A DNA stretch of 64,000 nucleotides from Thermococcus litoralis DSM 5473 (lineage in GTDB: Archaea; Methanobacteriota_B; Thermococci; Thermococcales; Thermococcaceae), in assembly GCF_000246985.2 (NCBI RefSeq), contig NC_022084.1, positions 577,291 through 641,290 on the forward strand. The letters are read 5' to 3'. The translations under genes and the position numbers were made by a program. Position 1 is the stretch's first letter. The number at the start of each line of letters is the position of its first letter. The notes below the pieces were generated by a model that saw only the letters and a list, made by a program, of their open reading frames with translations, was not told where the DNA came from and searched no databases. Of this stretch, positions 1 through 8,868 are shown piece after piece.

Positions 1-105
1 CTAGCCAGTGAGGAGGAGATACTCCAGATAAAGGTCAAACAGAACCTTGCCAAGATTGAGGAGCTCGCCAAGAAGGTTGAAAAGATACTGGGGGGAGCTG
101 TATGA
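1..105 (+). CDS. C-terminal tail of an unidentified protein (5' partial)
   Basis: An open frame runs from the first base to a TGA at 103-105 and encodes 34 residues, almost all charged or aliphatic with heptad-like spacing (a short coiled coil rich in Glu and Lys). The stop overlaps the ATG of the next gene, so this is the upstream member of the hydrogenase operon. The visible part carries no diagnostic motif. In related Mfh clusters the preceding genes encode formate dehydrogenase or hydrogenase accessory subunits, but which one this is cannot be told from the tail. Confidence 0.7.
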   Translation, partial: LASEEEILQIKVKQNLAKIEELAKKVEKILGGAV

Positions 106-1526
106 TATTTGAGCTCATCACGCTTTCAATAATCATCGCGTATGCAGGTGCAGTATGTTTCGTCCTCGATGACAGGAAGGCAGATGCCGTAATGTTGCCT
201 CTTCTCTGGGCCTCGACGATCCTCCAGATAGCCGCTGGAGTCCTGTTCTATTCTTTCCCCTCGACGATTCATGTTGAACTGCTGGTGTCAGAAAAGTTTG
301 GAGAAGTATACGGCTTCATAATTGACCCGACAAGCGTGTTCGCGGCCCTTGTGGTTTCATCTGCGGGTGCAATATTCCTAACATACGCAGTCAGGTATAT
401 GGACGATAAAAATATCGGACATCCTCACATGAATCAGAAGGGGAGGTTCTACGGATGGATGATGATATTCCTCAGCTCAACGCTCACGTTCATATACTCA
501 TCGACGATACTGCAGATGCTGATATTCTTCGAGCTGATGAGCCTGGCGTGCTGGGGTGTCGTCGGGTTCTACGGAAGCAGAAAATCTGAAAGATCAGCCC
601 TCAAGGCCCTTCTGATACCGAACTTCGGTGCAGTTGTGGGTTTCTACACTGCTGTAGCCTTCGGGTTCAAGTACGGTGACCTCAGCCTGGAGTTTCTCGG
701 CAACCTACCTCAGAATGAGAAGCTGATTCTGTTCATATGCCTTATGATTGCGGCCTTTACAAAGAGCGCCCAGTTCCCGTTCTACTCGTGGATTCCTGAT
801 GCTATGGTGGCCCCAACACCAGCGTCAGCGTTTCTTCACGGGGCGGCTATGGTCGAGATGGGTGTTTACCTACTAATAAGGGTCGTCCAGTTTATGAGCC
901 CACCCAGAGAGGTATTCTATCCGATGGCAGTAATTCTGTCACTGACATTAGTGATAGCAATCCTCGCGTATCCTAAGCAGACCGATGCCAAGAGGTTGCT
1001 CGCATACTCAACGATAGCAGAGTGTGCTATCATGTATGTCGGAGTTGCAACTGCAGTCCTCGGCCACCCCTTCGGGAGTAAAATCGCGCTGTTCCAGCTC
1101 ATGAACCACGCTTACTTAAAGGGCCTTGCGTTCCTCACAGCAGGGGCCTTCACATACTATTATGGCACCCTGGACATGACGAAGATAAAAGGTCTCAAGG
1201 AAACCCCGATACTTGCATACAGCTGGGCCATAGGGCTTTTCGGGCTCGCTGGACTGCCACCGTTCGGCATTTTCTTCAGCAAGCTCTATCTCTTTCTCAA
1301 CGCCGGCCCGATGTACAGCTCCCCACTCGGGACACTGCTGCTGAGCCTGATTCTGGTGGATTCAGTCGTACTCCTAGCGGTCGGTCTCAGAAGCATCAAC
1401 ATGATGGTGTTCAGCGAGGGAGAAGGGAAGCAAGTTGACGGCATCATAAAGGGCGCACTGGCAGGGCTGATACTCCTCTCCCTAATCTCGGCATACATCG
1501 GGTACTTCGCCTTGGGGGTGATGTGA
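102..1526 (+). CDS. Mfh-type hydrogenase membrane subunit, NuoN/MrpD-like
   Basis: 474 aa, about 14 predicted membrane helices. It belongs to the proton-antiporter-like family (NuoL/M/N, MrpA/D, HyfB). The family's functional residues are visible: a Glu in the FFELMS helix (around residue 147), a Lys in AFTKSAQFPF and a Lys in KRLLAYST. The protein should form an ion-translocating channel in the membrane arm of a group 4 hydrogenase. The ATG overlaps the previous stop, with GGGGGAG upstream as ribosome binding site. Whether it is the equivalent of a named Mfh subunit in T. onnurineus cannot be decided without alignment. The family assignment is firm. Confidence 0.85.
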   Translation: MIFELITLSIIIAYAGAVCFVLDDRKADAVMLPLLWASTILQIAAGVLFYSFPSTIHVELLVSEKFGEVYGFIIDPTSVFAALVVSSAGAIFLTYAVRYMDDKNIGHPHMNQKGRFYGWMMIFLSSTLTFIYSSTILQMLIFFELMSLACWGVVGFYGSRKSERSALKALLIPNFGAVVGFYTAVAFGFKYGDLSLEFLGNLPQNEKLILFICLMIAAFTKSAQFPFYSWIPDAMVAPTPASAFLHGAAMVEMGVYLLIRVVQFMSPPREVFYPMAVILSLTLVIAILAYPKQTDAKRLLAYSTIAECAIMYVGVATAVLGHPFGSKIALFQLMNHAYLKGLAFLTAGAFTYYYGTLDMTKIKGLKETPILAYSWAIGLFGLAGLPPFGIFFSKLYLFLNAGPMYSSPLGTLLLSLILVDSVVLLAVGLRSINMMVFSEGEGKQVDGIIKGALAGLILLSLISAYIGYFALGVM

Positions 1527-3338
1527 ATGCTGTTCGCGGTCATCTTCACCATCGCAATCATAATAGGACTTGCCAGGCGAGAACAGGTAAAAGCAGTGGG
1601 GTTGCTGTCAGCCTTAGCCTCATTGGCTCTAATAGTTGAGGCCTTCAACGGCATCAATGTTACTTACTCCATTTTCGGGCTTGAGTTCACTTTCATGACT
1701 GATACCATATCAAGGTTCTTCTGCATACTCGTGGGAATTTCGGGTTTTGCGGTCTCTATTTACACCACTGAGTACATGGAGCCGAGGCACCTCAACCTAG
1801 CCGCTTATCCGGCTTTTGTACTCTCAATGGCGCTCATAGTGATCAGTAGGGACTTCTTAGGGTTCATAATATTCTGGGAGCTCATGACAATAGCCTCTTA
1901 CATTCTGATAGTCACATACTACGACAGCCCGGAGACCAAGAAGGCTGGCCTCATCTACCTTGTCGCAATGCATGCCTTCAACACGGCACCGCTCCTGCTG
2001 GCTATAGGTGCCATTTACAGCAATTTCGGAACCCTAAGCTTCTCCACTTTACAGGGGGCCTACGTGCCGACCTGGGTAATCTGGGCTTTCCTCATCGGTT
2101 TCATGTCGAAGGCGGGTATATTCCCAATACACTTCTGGCTCCCGGAGGCACATCCCGTCGCTCCAAGCAACGTGTCCGCACTACTTAGTGGTACGATGCT
2201 GAAGATGGCAATCTATGGCATGATAAGGATCATCGAGCTGTTTCCGGGAAGTGTGGTGATCGCTAGAGCGATGGTTGTGCTTGCAGTCCTCACAATAGTG
2301 ATTGGAGCGATAATGGCTCTTGTTCAGAAGGACATAAAGAGGATCATGGCATATTCGAGTGTGGACAACATGGGCTATCTGTTCCTGGCGCTCGGGGCCT
2401 ACATAATGTTAGACGAGACCCTTAAGAAAATCGCGTTCCTTGCCGTATTGCTTCACACCTTCAACCATCTTGTCTTTAAGAACCTACTCTTTATGCTTTC
2501 TGGCAACGTGCTCCACGCCACTGGTAGAAAAGACCTTGGGTTGAGGGGTCTTGGAAAGAAAATGCCATTCACCGCTGCAATGATGATCGTGGGAATACTC
2601 TCGGTGTCCGCGGTTCCGCCGTTAAACGGCTTCATAAGCAAGTGGCTGATATACCAGGCGACGTTCCTGTCAAAGGATCCCCTGCTGGTAGGAGGAGGCA
2701 TTGTAAGCCTGTTTGCGAGCGCACTAACTCTAACGGCATACATCAAGATATACCGTATCTTCAGTGGAGAACCCAACGTGGAGACCCACGAGGCGGCTCC
2801 GCTCATGCTCGCAGGGGAGGCCATCCTGGCTTTCCTGTGTGTGGCCGCGGGAATATTCCCCGGCGTGATAGCAGGGCTAGTAGATGTCGACATCGGAAAC
2901 CCGTGGCTTATTTCGCTCGGGGGAGTGACGTTTAATGCACTGCTCTTTGCGGGAGTGCTGCTCTCTATCATACTCGCAATGGCAATAGCACTGCCTACAA
3001 AGAAGAATCTAGATACTCCCTGGACTACGGGCGAGCCAGCTGAGAAGTTCGAGCAGAGGCCCGAGCACATGTTCGCCCCGGTCTCAAGGGGGAGTGAGAA
3101 GCTTGGTATAATCGGCAGGAAGATTGAGAAGAAGCTCTCAGCCTTCGAAGGGTGGTACTCCTCCAAGGACATGGAGTACCTTGACGAGATGGTGTTCATG
3201 CCGGTAATCCGACTGGTGGCAGGGACTTCCTACGTGATGAGGGAGCTGTCCAAGAACCTGAACGCTCTGCTCGCGATGACGTTCCTGGTGCTGTTTACGA
3301 TAATCCTAACGATGGCCGTACTAGCGGGGGTGATCTGA
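1527..3338 (+). CDS. Mfh-type hydrogenase membrane subunit, NuoL/HyfB-like
   Basis: 603 aa, a second antiporter-like membrane subunit. It has the conserved FWELMT Glu, the SKAGIFPIHFWLPEAHP stretch with its Lys, and KRIMAYSS. A C-terminal extension of about 100 residues beyond the 14-helix core includes an amphipathic region and a last membrane helix, as in NuoL-type subunits. It starts directly after the previous stop, with GGGGGTGAT upstream. Together with the previous and next products it forms the membrane arm that couples H2 production to ion pumping. A long antisense frame across its 3' half is a shadow of the codon bias. Confidence 0.87.
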   Translation: MLFAVIFTIAIIIGLARREQVKAVGLLSALASLALIVEAFNGINVTYSIFGLEFTFMTDTISRFFCILVGISGFAVSIYTTEYMEPRHLNLAAYPAFVLSMALIVISRDFLGFIIFWELMTIASYILIVTYYDSPETKKAGLIYLVAMHAFNTAPLLLAIGAIYSNFGTLSFSTLQGAYVPTWVIWAFLIGFMSKAGIFPIHFWLPEAHPVAPSNVSALLSGTMLKMAIYGMIRIIELFPGSVVIARAMVVLAVLTIVIGAIMALVQKDIKRIMAYSSVDNMGYLFLALGAYIMLDETLKKIAFLAVLLHTFNHLVFKNLLFMLSGNVLHATGRKDLGLRGLGKKMPFTAAMMIVGILSVSAVPPLNGFISKWLIYQATFLSKDPLLVGGGIVSLFASALTLTAYIKIYRIFSGEPNVETHEAAPLMLAGEAILAFLCVAAGIFPGVIAGLVDVDIGNPWLISLGGVTFNALLFAGVLLSIILAMAIALPTKKNLDTPWTTGEPAEKFEQRPEHMFAPVSRGSEKLGIIGRKIEKKLSAFEGWYSSKDMEYLDEMVFMPVIRLVAGTSYVMRELSKNLNALLAMTFLVLFTIILTMAVLAGVI

Positions 3339-3339
3339 T

Positions 3340-4212
3340 ATGGAGCTCATCGGGACAATAATCGCCCCATTTTTACCTCCACTGCTGGATGGCGTTGCGA
3401 GAAAAGTGAAGGCGATGATACAGAACCGGGTAGGGCCCCCAATCCTTCAGACATGGTATGATATAATCACGCTCCTCTCAATGGACTCAATACTCCCCAC
3501 GTCCTCGCTTACATTTAGGCTAGCCCCCTACGTCGCACTTGCGAGCGCGCTCTGCATGGCTCTCATGTTGCCCTACGGATCGGACGCGATAATAAACTTC
3601 GGAGGGGACCTGATAGCGTTCATATACGTCTTTACCCTGTTTTCCGCGGCTCTGGTATTTGGAGCTCTGAGCGTGGACAACTCGTACTCTCACGCCGGAG
3701 CTAACAGAGAGTTAACACTCTCGCTGGTATTCAAGCCTCTCTTTGCGATTACAATAGGTACATTCGCCCTCAAGACTGGCTCGCTGAGCATAACCGAGAT
3801 TGCCCGCTCAATCTCACCAAGCCCCTCAATCATCGGAGCATACTTGCTGCTCCTCTACGTTACCTACGTGGAGTCGGGGTTCATACCCTATGACATTGCC
3901 GAAGCTGAGACGGAAATCCTAGAAGGTCCCCTCACAGAGTACAGCGGCAGGCTTCTCGGTCTGTTCAAGTGGGCACTTCAGATAAAGAGGTTCGCGATGA
4001 TATGGTTGTTTGCGTCTTTCGTGGCCCTTCCTGTGGCAGAAGGCGCCATCGCATTTGCCCTCCAGCTACTGGTATTCCTGCTCACTTACCTACTGATGGT
4101 GACCTACGAGTCCCTGAACGCCCGCCACAGGCTCGATCAGGCAACGAAGCAGGGAGTCAAGGGCATCATTATCGGTGTAATAATCATGATAATCGCATGT
4201 CTGGGATGGTGA
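3340..4212 (+). CDS. Hydrogenase membrane subunit, NuoH/HycD-like
   Basis: 290 aa, about eight membrane helices. It has the NuoH-family signature near the N terminus (RKVKAMIQNRVGPP) and the conserved acidic cytoplasmic loop (PYDIAEAETEI, then GPLTEYSG). These loops contact the [NiFe] and [4Fe-4S] subunits in group 4 hydrogenases and complex I. It links the hydrogenase module to the antiporter-like channels. It starts one base after the previous stop and ends five bases before the large-subunit gene, so all are co-transcribed. Confidence 0.88.
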   Translation: MELIGTIIAPFLPPLLDGVARKVKAMIQNRVGPPILQTWYDIITLLSMDSILPTSSLTFRLAPYVALASALCMALMLPYGSDAIINFGGDLIAFIYVFTLFSAALVFGALSVDNSYSHAGANRELTLSLVFKPLFAITIGTFALKTGSLSITEIARSISPSPSIIGAYLLLLYVTYVESGFIPYDIAEAETEILEGPLTEYSGRLLGLFKWALQIKRFAMIWLFASFVALPVAEGAIAFALQLLVFLLTYLLMVTYESLNARHRLDQATKQGVKGIIIGVIIMIIACLGW

Positions 4213-4216
4213 GACT

Positions 4217-5857
4217 ATGATAAGAGAGTTTGAAGAAAAATTTGGTATGACGCTTGAGAAAAAGGTCATTGCAAAGAACAAAGTGCTTTACACGCTAATG
4301 GTAAGGAGAGAGGACTTTCCCAACATAATCAACTACATCCTCAGCAGGCCGAACACAAGACTCTTCACAATGGTCGGAATGGACGAGAGGAACACCGAAG
4401 AGGCATTCAGTGTGACCTACTGGTTCCTTGACTGGAAGGATAACGAAGTCATCGGGATAAGGCTCTACGTCCCCGAAGACGAGCCTTACTTCCCCAGCGT
4501 GGGGGCTTTCCACAAGGGAGCAATATGGTTCGAGAGGGAAGTCCAAGACCTGCTGGGCCTTAAGGCGGAGGGGCTTCCAGACCCAAGAAGGCTGATACTT
4601 CCTGACGACTGGCCAGAGGGAGTTTACCCGCTGAGGGAAGACTTTCAGTACTACCATTCCCCAGCTGGAACGAGGGGCTATTCCTACAGGGAGCCGCCCA
4701 AAGATTCTACGGTGCACCCGATGGGGCCGTACCACGTTGCACTGGACGAGCCGGCGCACTTCAGGCTCTTTGTGAAGGGTGAGGAAATCGTTGACGTGGA
4801 CTATCGCGGCTTCTACTCCCATAGAGGCATAGAAAAGCTCGCAAGGGGAAGACTGAACTACAACCAGATAGTATTCATCGCGGAGAGGATATGCGGTATA
4901 TGCGGATTCGCTCACTCCGTAGCGTACGCCCAAGCAGTCGAAGAAGCGGGTAGAATTGAAGTACCGGACAGGGCGAGATACATCAGAACGATACTCCTCG
5001 AGATCGAGAGACTGCACTCCCATCTCCTCTGGCTGGGCATTGCGGCTCATTTGACCGGCTTTGATACAGCATTTATGCGCTCGTGGGAGATTAGAGAGAA
5101 GGTCATGGAGCTCGCTGAGAGGCTCACCGGCAACAGGAAGACGTACGGTCTTGTTCTCGTTGGAGGAGTTAGAAGGGATCTCCTGGACTACAGGAAGTCC
5201 CTGATTCTTGAGACGCTTAAGAACCTGAAGAAAGACTTCGACGAGTTCGTTGACATGCTCATATCAACTAAGAGCTTCGTAAGGAGATGCGAGGGCATCG
5301 GTGTGCTCCCGAAGGAAAAAGCAAGGGAGTGGGATACCGCTGGTCCACTGGCGAGGGCTTCTGGAATTGATTACGACACAAGAAAGAGCCTCTCGTACGC
5401 GGCGTACGATGAGTTGAGCTTTGACGTCCCAGTCTACAAGGAGGGAGACGTCCTGGCGAGGGCACTCGTGAGGATTGACGAAGTGAGGGAGAGCATCTCC
5501 CTGTTGGAGCAGGCCATCGATGCTATTCCGGGCGGGCCCGTGATGGGGGAGTTCAATGAAATCCCAAGCTGGAGGGAGGGTATATCAGCCGTTGAAGCCC
5601 CAAGAGGCGAGAATACCCACTACGTAATGACCGGAGAGGTTAACAGAATCTATAGGTGGAGGGTGAAGGCGCCGACGTACAACAACCTCCAGGCGGTTCC
5701 GGACATGCTGAGGGGCTACACAATAGCCGATGCTCCGCTGATAGTAGCCTCGATAGACCCCTGCTACTCATGTACCGAGAGGGTTCAGGTCGTTGACGTG
5801 AAGTCAGGAAAGACAAAGGTAATCTCACTGGGCGGAGGGATAGGGACATGCCCGTGA
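4217..5857 (+). CDS. Group 4 [NiFe]-hydrogenase large subunit, fused NuoC-NuoD type (HycE-like)
   Basis: 546 aa. Residues 1 to about 150 resemble the NuoC/30-kDa domain and the rest is the [NiFe] large subunit, the fusion seen in HycE/HyfG. Both nickel-binding motifs are present: RICGICGF in the middle and DPCYSCTER near the C terminus, so all four metal-binding cysteines exist and this is a real hydrogenase rather than a complex I subunit. About 24 residues follow CTER, which fits a tail removed by a maturation peptidase (inference). It catalyses proton reduction to H2, probably with electrons from formate through the ferredoxin subunits. It overlaps the next gene by 10 bases. Confidence 0.92.
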   Translation: MIREFEEKFGMTLEKKVIAKNKVLYTLMVRREDFPNIINYILSRPNTRLFTMVGMDERNTEEAFSVTYWFLDWKDNEVIGIRLYVPEDEPYFPSVGAFHKGAIWFEREVQDLLGLKAEGLPDPRRLILPDDWPEGVYPLREDFQYYHSPAGTRGYSYREPPKDSTVHPMGPYHVALDEPAHFRLFVKGEEIVDVDYRGFYSHRGIEKLARGRLNYNQIVFIAERICGICGFAHSVAYAQAVEEAGRIEVPDRARYIRTILLEIERLHSHLLWLGIAAHLTGFDTAFMRSWEIREKVMELAERLTGNRKTYGLVLVGGVRRDLLDYRKSLILETLKNLKKDFDEFVDMLISTKSFVRRCEGIGVLPKEKAREWDTAGPLARASGIDYDTRKSLSYAAYDELSFDVPVYKEGDVLARALVRIDEVRESISLLEQAIDAIPGGPVMGEFNEIPSWREGISAVEAPRGENTHYVMTGEVNRIYRWRVKAPTYNNLQAVPDMLRGYTIADAPLIVASIDPCYSCTERVQVVDVKSGKTKVISLGGGIGTCP

Positions 5858-6345
5858 CAAAGTACTATCCCTTCGAGCCGGAGCAGGCTCCGCCTGAGTA
5901 CAGGGGAATCCCGGAGATAGACCCCCGCCTGTGCGTGGGATGCGGCGCATGTGTGAACGCATGTCCCCCTGACGCGCTGATCAAGATAGACGACTACGAG
6001 AAGGGGACGAGAAAGATAGTACTCGACATCGGCAGGTGCATAAGGTGCGCGAGGTGTGAGGAGGTCTGTCCAACCGGGGCTATAAGACTAACGCAGGAGT
6101 TCGAAGCGGCGAGCGACGACAGAAGCTCTCACGTGGAGGTAATAGAGCTGAGGCTCGCAAAGTGCAGGGGCTGTGGAAAGTACACCGACTACACCGAGAG
6201 ACAGCTCCAGAAAGTCCTCTCAATGATACCCCCAGGCATCGTTGAGTTCGACAGGGTGAGAGAGAAGCTCCCGCTCTGCAGGAAATGTAAAAGGCTCCTA
6301 ACAGTTGTTAACGCCACAAAGTTCGAGGAGGAGATGAGAGAATGA
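5848..6345 (+). CDS. Hydrogenase ferredoxin-type subunit (HycF/NuoI-like)
   Basis: 165 aa with two classic [4Fe-4S] motifs, CVGCGACVNACP and CIRCARCEEVCP, at about residues 28-75. A C-terminal pair of CxxC motifs (CRGCGK and CRKCKR) could bind a further metal. It passes electrons to the NuoB-like small subunit. The ATG lies inside the 3' end of the large-subunit gene, and the TGA region overlaps the next ATG, so it is translationally coupled on both sides. The C-terminal Cys pairs are seen also in HyfH/HycF proteins (family knowledge). Confidence 0.9.
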   Translation: MPVTKYYPFEPEQAPPEYRGIPEIDPRLCVGCGACVNACPPDALIKIDDYEKGTRKIVLDIGRCIRCARCEEVCPTGAIRLTQEFEAASDDRSSHVEVIELRLAKCRGCGKYTDYTERQLQKVLSMIPPGIVEFDRVREKLPLCRKCKRLLTVVNATKFEEEMRE

Positions 6346-7112
6346 AGCTCAGATCCGTTTGGGTCTTTCACCTCAACACCGGGGCGTGCAACGGGTGCGA
6401 CATAGAGATACTCGACGTCCTCACCCCCTACTACGACGTCGAAAGGCTTGGTGTCAAGCTCGTCTCAACTCCTAGACACGCTCACGCCTTACTGGTCACC
6501 GGACCTCTAACGAGGCAGTCATACTACTCCGCTAAGAGGGCCTACGAGGCAATGCCCCCCAAGCCGAGGATAGTCATCGCCATAGGCACCTGTGCCTGTA
6601 GCGGCGGAATCTTCTACAACAGTTACGCCGTGAGGCGGGAGTCCGAAAGGCTCGGACTGGAGTACCCGAGGGCAGGAGGAACTTCTGAGTTCCTACCTGT
6701 GGACGTGTATATTCCGGGGTGCCCGCCAAGGCCGGAGGAGATACTCTACGGGCTTGCACTCCTGCTCGGGGTTGCCGAGAGGAAGCTCTCCCCGCGCCAC
6801 TACACAGAGGAAGAGTTCACCCTCCCGCGTACCCAGTTCAAGGCATGGGTTGAGGTAATCCTCAAAGCCAGGATCAGAAAGGAGCTCGGCTACTTTGACG
6901 GCTACAGGCTCCTTGAGAGGTTCATGCGTCTCGTGGACGTTGCAGAGACGCCGGAGGCTCTCAAAAGGCTTGTCGAAGAAGAGAAACTCAAAGAGAAGGA
7001 CAGTCGGCTCAAGTATGGGCTAGATAAGCTCTATGATTACTACCTAGAGGTGGTGAGGGTGTATGAAGACATACTTAGTCAGAAAAGGAGAGTACTTAGA
7101 GTTCAAAAATGA
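6342..7112 (+). CDS. [NiFe]-hydrogenase small subunit, NuoB/HycG-like
   Basis: 256 aa. The cluster ligands of the NuoB family are visible: CNGCDIEIL near the N terminus, GTCACSGG at about residues 83-90 and PGCPPRPEE at about 124-132, which together bind the proximal [4Fe-4S] cluster. A C-terminal region of roughly 100 residues rich in charged amino acids follows the core and is longer than in HycG. It overlaps the previous gene (ATGA) and shares about 50 bases with the small gene downstream. Confidence 0.9.
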   Translation: MKLRSVWVFHLNTGACNGCDIEILDVLTPYYDVERLGVKLVSTPRHAHALLVTGPLTRQSYYSAKRAYEAMPPKPRIVIAIGTCACSGGIFYNSYAVRRESERLGLEYPRAGGTSEFLPVDVYIPGCPPRPEEILYGLALLLGVAERKLSPRHYTEEEFTLPRTQFKAWVEVILKARIRKELGYFDGYRLLERFMRLVDVAETPEALKRLVEEEKLKEKDSRLKYGLDKLYDYYLEVVRVYEDILSQKRRVLRVQK

Positions 7113-7314
7113 CGTCGCACGGGTGCTCGATCACTTCGAGTCCAACTTTTCAACCGAGGAAATCGTCGGAGAGGTTAGCGAGAGGAGTGCAAAGCTGGTC
7201 GAAAAGGGTGTGACAGATATAGATGCCTACCCGGAGGAGGATAAGGAGACGATAGCCAGACTGCTTCCCGAGATAGAAAAGGGTCTCATAGCCGTGAGGA
7301 GGGTCTTTAGATGA
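7063..7314 (+). CDS. Small acidic protein bridging hydrogenase and antiporter genes
   Basis: 83 aa, rich in Glu, Lys and Arg, no cysteine, no membrane helix, family not recognised. The ATG at 7063 is preceded by GGTGAGGGTG, a good ribosome binding site, and the gene overlaps the small-subunit gene by about 50 bases in another frame. Its stop overlaps the next ATG. The position between the hydrogenase and Mrp-type halves of the operon suggests an accessory or assembly subunit. That role is inferred from position only. Confidence 0.65.
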   Translation: MKTYLVRKGEYLEFKNDVARVLDHFESNFSTEEIVGEVSERSAKLVEKGVTDIDAYPEEDKETIARLLPEIEKGLIAVRRVFR

Positions 7315-7580
7315 TTGAGACGGCAATTTACGTGCTGTTTGCGGTTTACGGGCTCTCAGGTGTGCTCTATTTCATCAGACTGCTCAGGGGACCAACCGTG
7401 GTAGACTCAATCCTCGCCGCGGACTGTGTGTCCCTCGATGTCGCGCTGATAGCGTTGCTTCTGTCGATCTACTACAAGAACTCGTTTTTGGCAGTCGGAG
7501 CTCTGTTCTTGGTGCTCTGGGCGTTTATCCTAGACGTGTTCGCAGCCAAGTACCTCACGAGAGGGGAGGTGGGAACTTGA
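7311..7580 (+). CDS. mnhF: Mrp-type Na+/H+ antiporter subunit F
   Basis: 89 aa with three membrane helices and the MrpF/PhaF pattern, including RLLRGPTVVDSILAADC after the first helix. The protein is a small structural subunit of multisubunit cation/proton antiporters and of Mbh hydrogenases. It overlaps its neighbours by four bases on both sides. The F-G-B-C-E-D order that starts here matches Mbh and Mnh clusters of Thermococcales. Confidence 0.87.
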   Translation: MIETAIYVLFAVYGLSGVLYFIRLLRGPTVVDSILAADCVSLDVALIALLLSIYYKNSFLAVGALFLVLWAFILDVFAAKYLTRGEVGT

Positions 7581-7909
7581 TACTCACAGTCATCGGGCTT
7601 ATACTCCTCGCTATAGGAGCAGTCTGTGACCTCCTCGGTGCGATAGGAATGCACAGGTTTAACACGTTCTACCTTAGACTGCACGCCGCGACCGTGGGCA
7701 CCGTCGGAGGAAAGTTCTACCCGCTCCTCGGAGTTGCGTTTATAGCAGCGGAGCAGGGCCTGTGGCCCGTTGTCGGAATCTCGGTACTTGCGGCGCTCCT
7801 TGTCCTGGTCACGACCCCCGTGGGAAGCCATGCACTTGCATACGCCGCGAGCAAAGCCAAGATAGTGGAGATGGAGCTTGATGAGTTCAGGGGGGAGAAA
7901 GATGTTTGA
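7577..7909 (+). CDS. mnhG: Mrp-type Na+/H+ antiporter subunit G
   Basis: 110 aa, three membrane helices. The MrpG signature is present: GAIGMHRFNTFYLRLHAAT followed by a GG motif. It is a small membrane subunit of the antiporter module. It begins inside the end of mnhF. The next start is an ATG at 7902, just before the stop of this gene. Confidence 0.87.
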   Translation: MILTVIGLILLAIGAVCDLLGAIGMHRFNTFYLRLHAATVGTVGGKFYPLLGVAFIAAEQGLWPVVGISVLAALLVLVTTPVGSHALAYAASKAKIVEMELDEFRGEKDV

Positions 7910-8144
7910 GCTGGCGGCAATTTTCCTCTTGTGCGCAGTGGCCCTCAGCTACCTCATAGTCACAGAGACAGACCTGCTGAAGGCCATCGCTTATTCTGGC
8001 GTCTTCGGGGGACTCATACTGCTGACGCTGTACGTTCTGATGGCTCCCGACGTAATCCTTGCGTACGTTGCGATATCTGTGGGGCTCTCCACAGGCCTTA
8101 TGGTGTTCGTGGTAAGTAAAACGACAAGACATGAGGTGGTCTGA
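7902..8144 (+). CDS. Mrp/Mbh small membrane subunit (DUF4040, MbhD-like)
   Basis: 80 aa with about three membrane helices, resembling the DUF4040 segment that in MrpA follows the antiporter core and in Mbh hydrogenases is the separate subunit MbhD. The conserved pattern LLKAIAYSGVFGG is visible. I chose the ATG at 7902 because GGGGGGAG lies just upstream; an earlier in-frame start exists at 7878. It is the piece of MrpA that is retained here, since no full MrpA gene is present in the window. Confidence 0.78.
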   Translation: MFELAAIFLLCAVALSYLIVTETDLLKAIAYSGVFGGLILLTLYVLMAPDVILAYVAISVGLSTGLMVFVVSKTTRHEVV

Positions 8145-8145
8145 A

Positions 8146-8868
8146 GTGAGGAAGTTCATAACACTCTCCATCATCCTGCTCGCGGTCATGGCTGGGGCAT
8201 ATTACATCTCCCCACATCTGGCCCCCAAGACGGAGCTAAACCCACTTGGTGAGTTTTACCTTAGAAACAGCTACTTCGGGGAATACTCTGCCGGTTCACC
8301 TGAAGTTGTGACCGCGATCCTCTGGGATTACAGAGGGCTTGACACATACTTTGAGACCGCCGTGCTGTTCATGGCAATAATCGGTGCAGTATCAATCTTC
8401 AGGAACATGCCCAGCGTGAGCTTCCATCCCCACGGCCTGACTAGCATCACAAGAACCGGAGTGAAGATAGTGGGCTTAATCACGTTCATAGCGGCCGCCA
8501 CGACCATGTTCCACGGTCACATAACGCCTGGAGGAGGCTTCCAAGGCGGTTCAATGCTCGCTGTGGTGCCCCTTCTGGTGATAGTTGCGTTCTCTAAGAA
8601 GGCCCTTGAAAAGGCAGGGCTCACCAAGGAGAGGGCCCTTGTCATAAGAACAATAGGCCTCCTCACAATAGCCATCGTCGCGTTTTTCCCCCTCCTTGTG
8701 GGTGGATACTTCATGCAAAACCTACCGGTGTATCCGAGAGAGCTTTACGGAATGCTTATCAGCGGAAGCCTGTTCCTCTTCAACATGGCGGAGTTCTTAG
8801 CAGTCGGAGCAGGGTTCACAATAATATTCTTGCTCCTTTCAAACCCAGAAGGGGGGAACGAAGCATGA
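8146..8868 (+). CDS. mnhB: Mrp-type antiporter subunit B (MbhE+MrpB-like fusion)
   Basis: 240 aa from the GTG at 8146, which has GAGGTGGT upstream; an in-frame ATG at 8131 lacks such a site. The N-terminal third resembles MbhE. The C-terminal part carries the MrpB signature HGHITPGGGFQGG in a set of four membrane helices. The product belongs to the cation-translocating membrane module. Fusion of E- and B-like segments is normal in archaeal Mrp loci. Confidence 0.82.
   Translation: MRKFITLSIILLAVMAGAYYISPHLAPKTELNPLGEFYLRNSYFGEYSAGSPEVVTAILWDYRGLDTYFETAVLFMAIIGAVSIFRNMPSVSFHPHGLTSITRTGVKIVGLITFIAAATTMFHGHITPGGGFQGGSMLAVVPLLVIVAFSKKALEKAGLTKERALVIRTIGLLTIAIVAFFPLLVGGYFMQNLPVYPRELYGMLISGSLFLFNMAEFLAVGAGFTIIFLLLSNPEGGNEA

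Noticed and set aside
2453..3199. Open frame of 248 codons on the minus strand across the NuoL-like gene
   Set aside because: It is antisense to a firmly identified membrane subunit. Its translation is low-complexity and Ser/Pro-rich, as expected for a shadow of GC-rich codon use.
4295..5050. Open frame of 251 codons on the minus strand within the hydrogenase large-subunit gene
   Set aside because: It lies wholly within the catalytic subunit gene, has no ribosome binding site and no family pattern.
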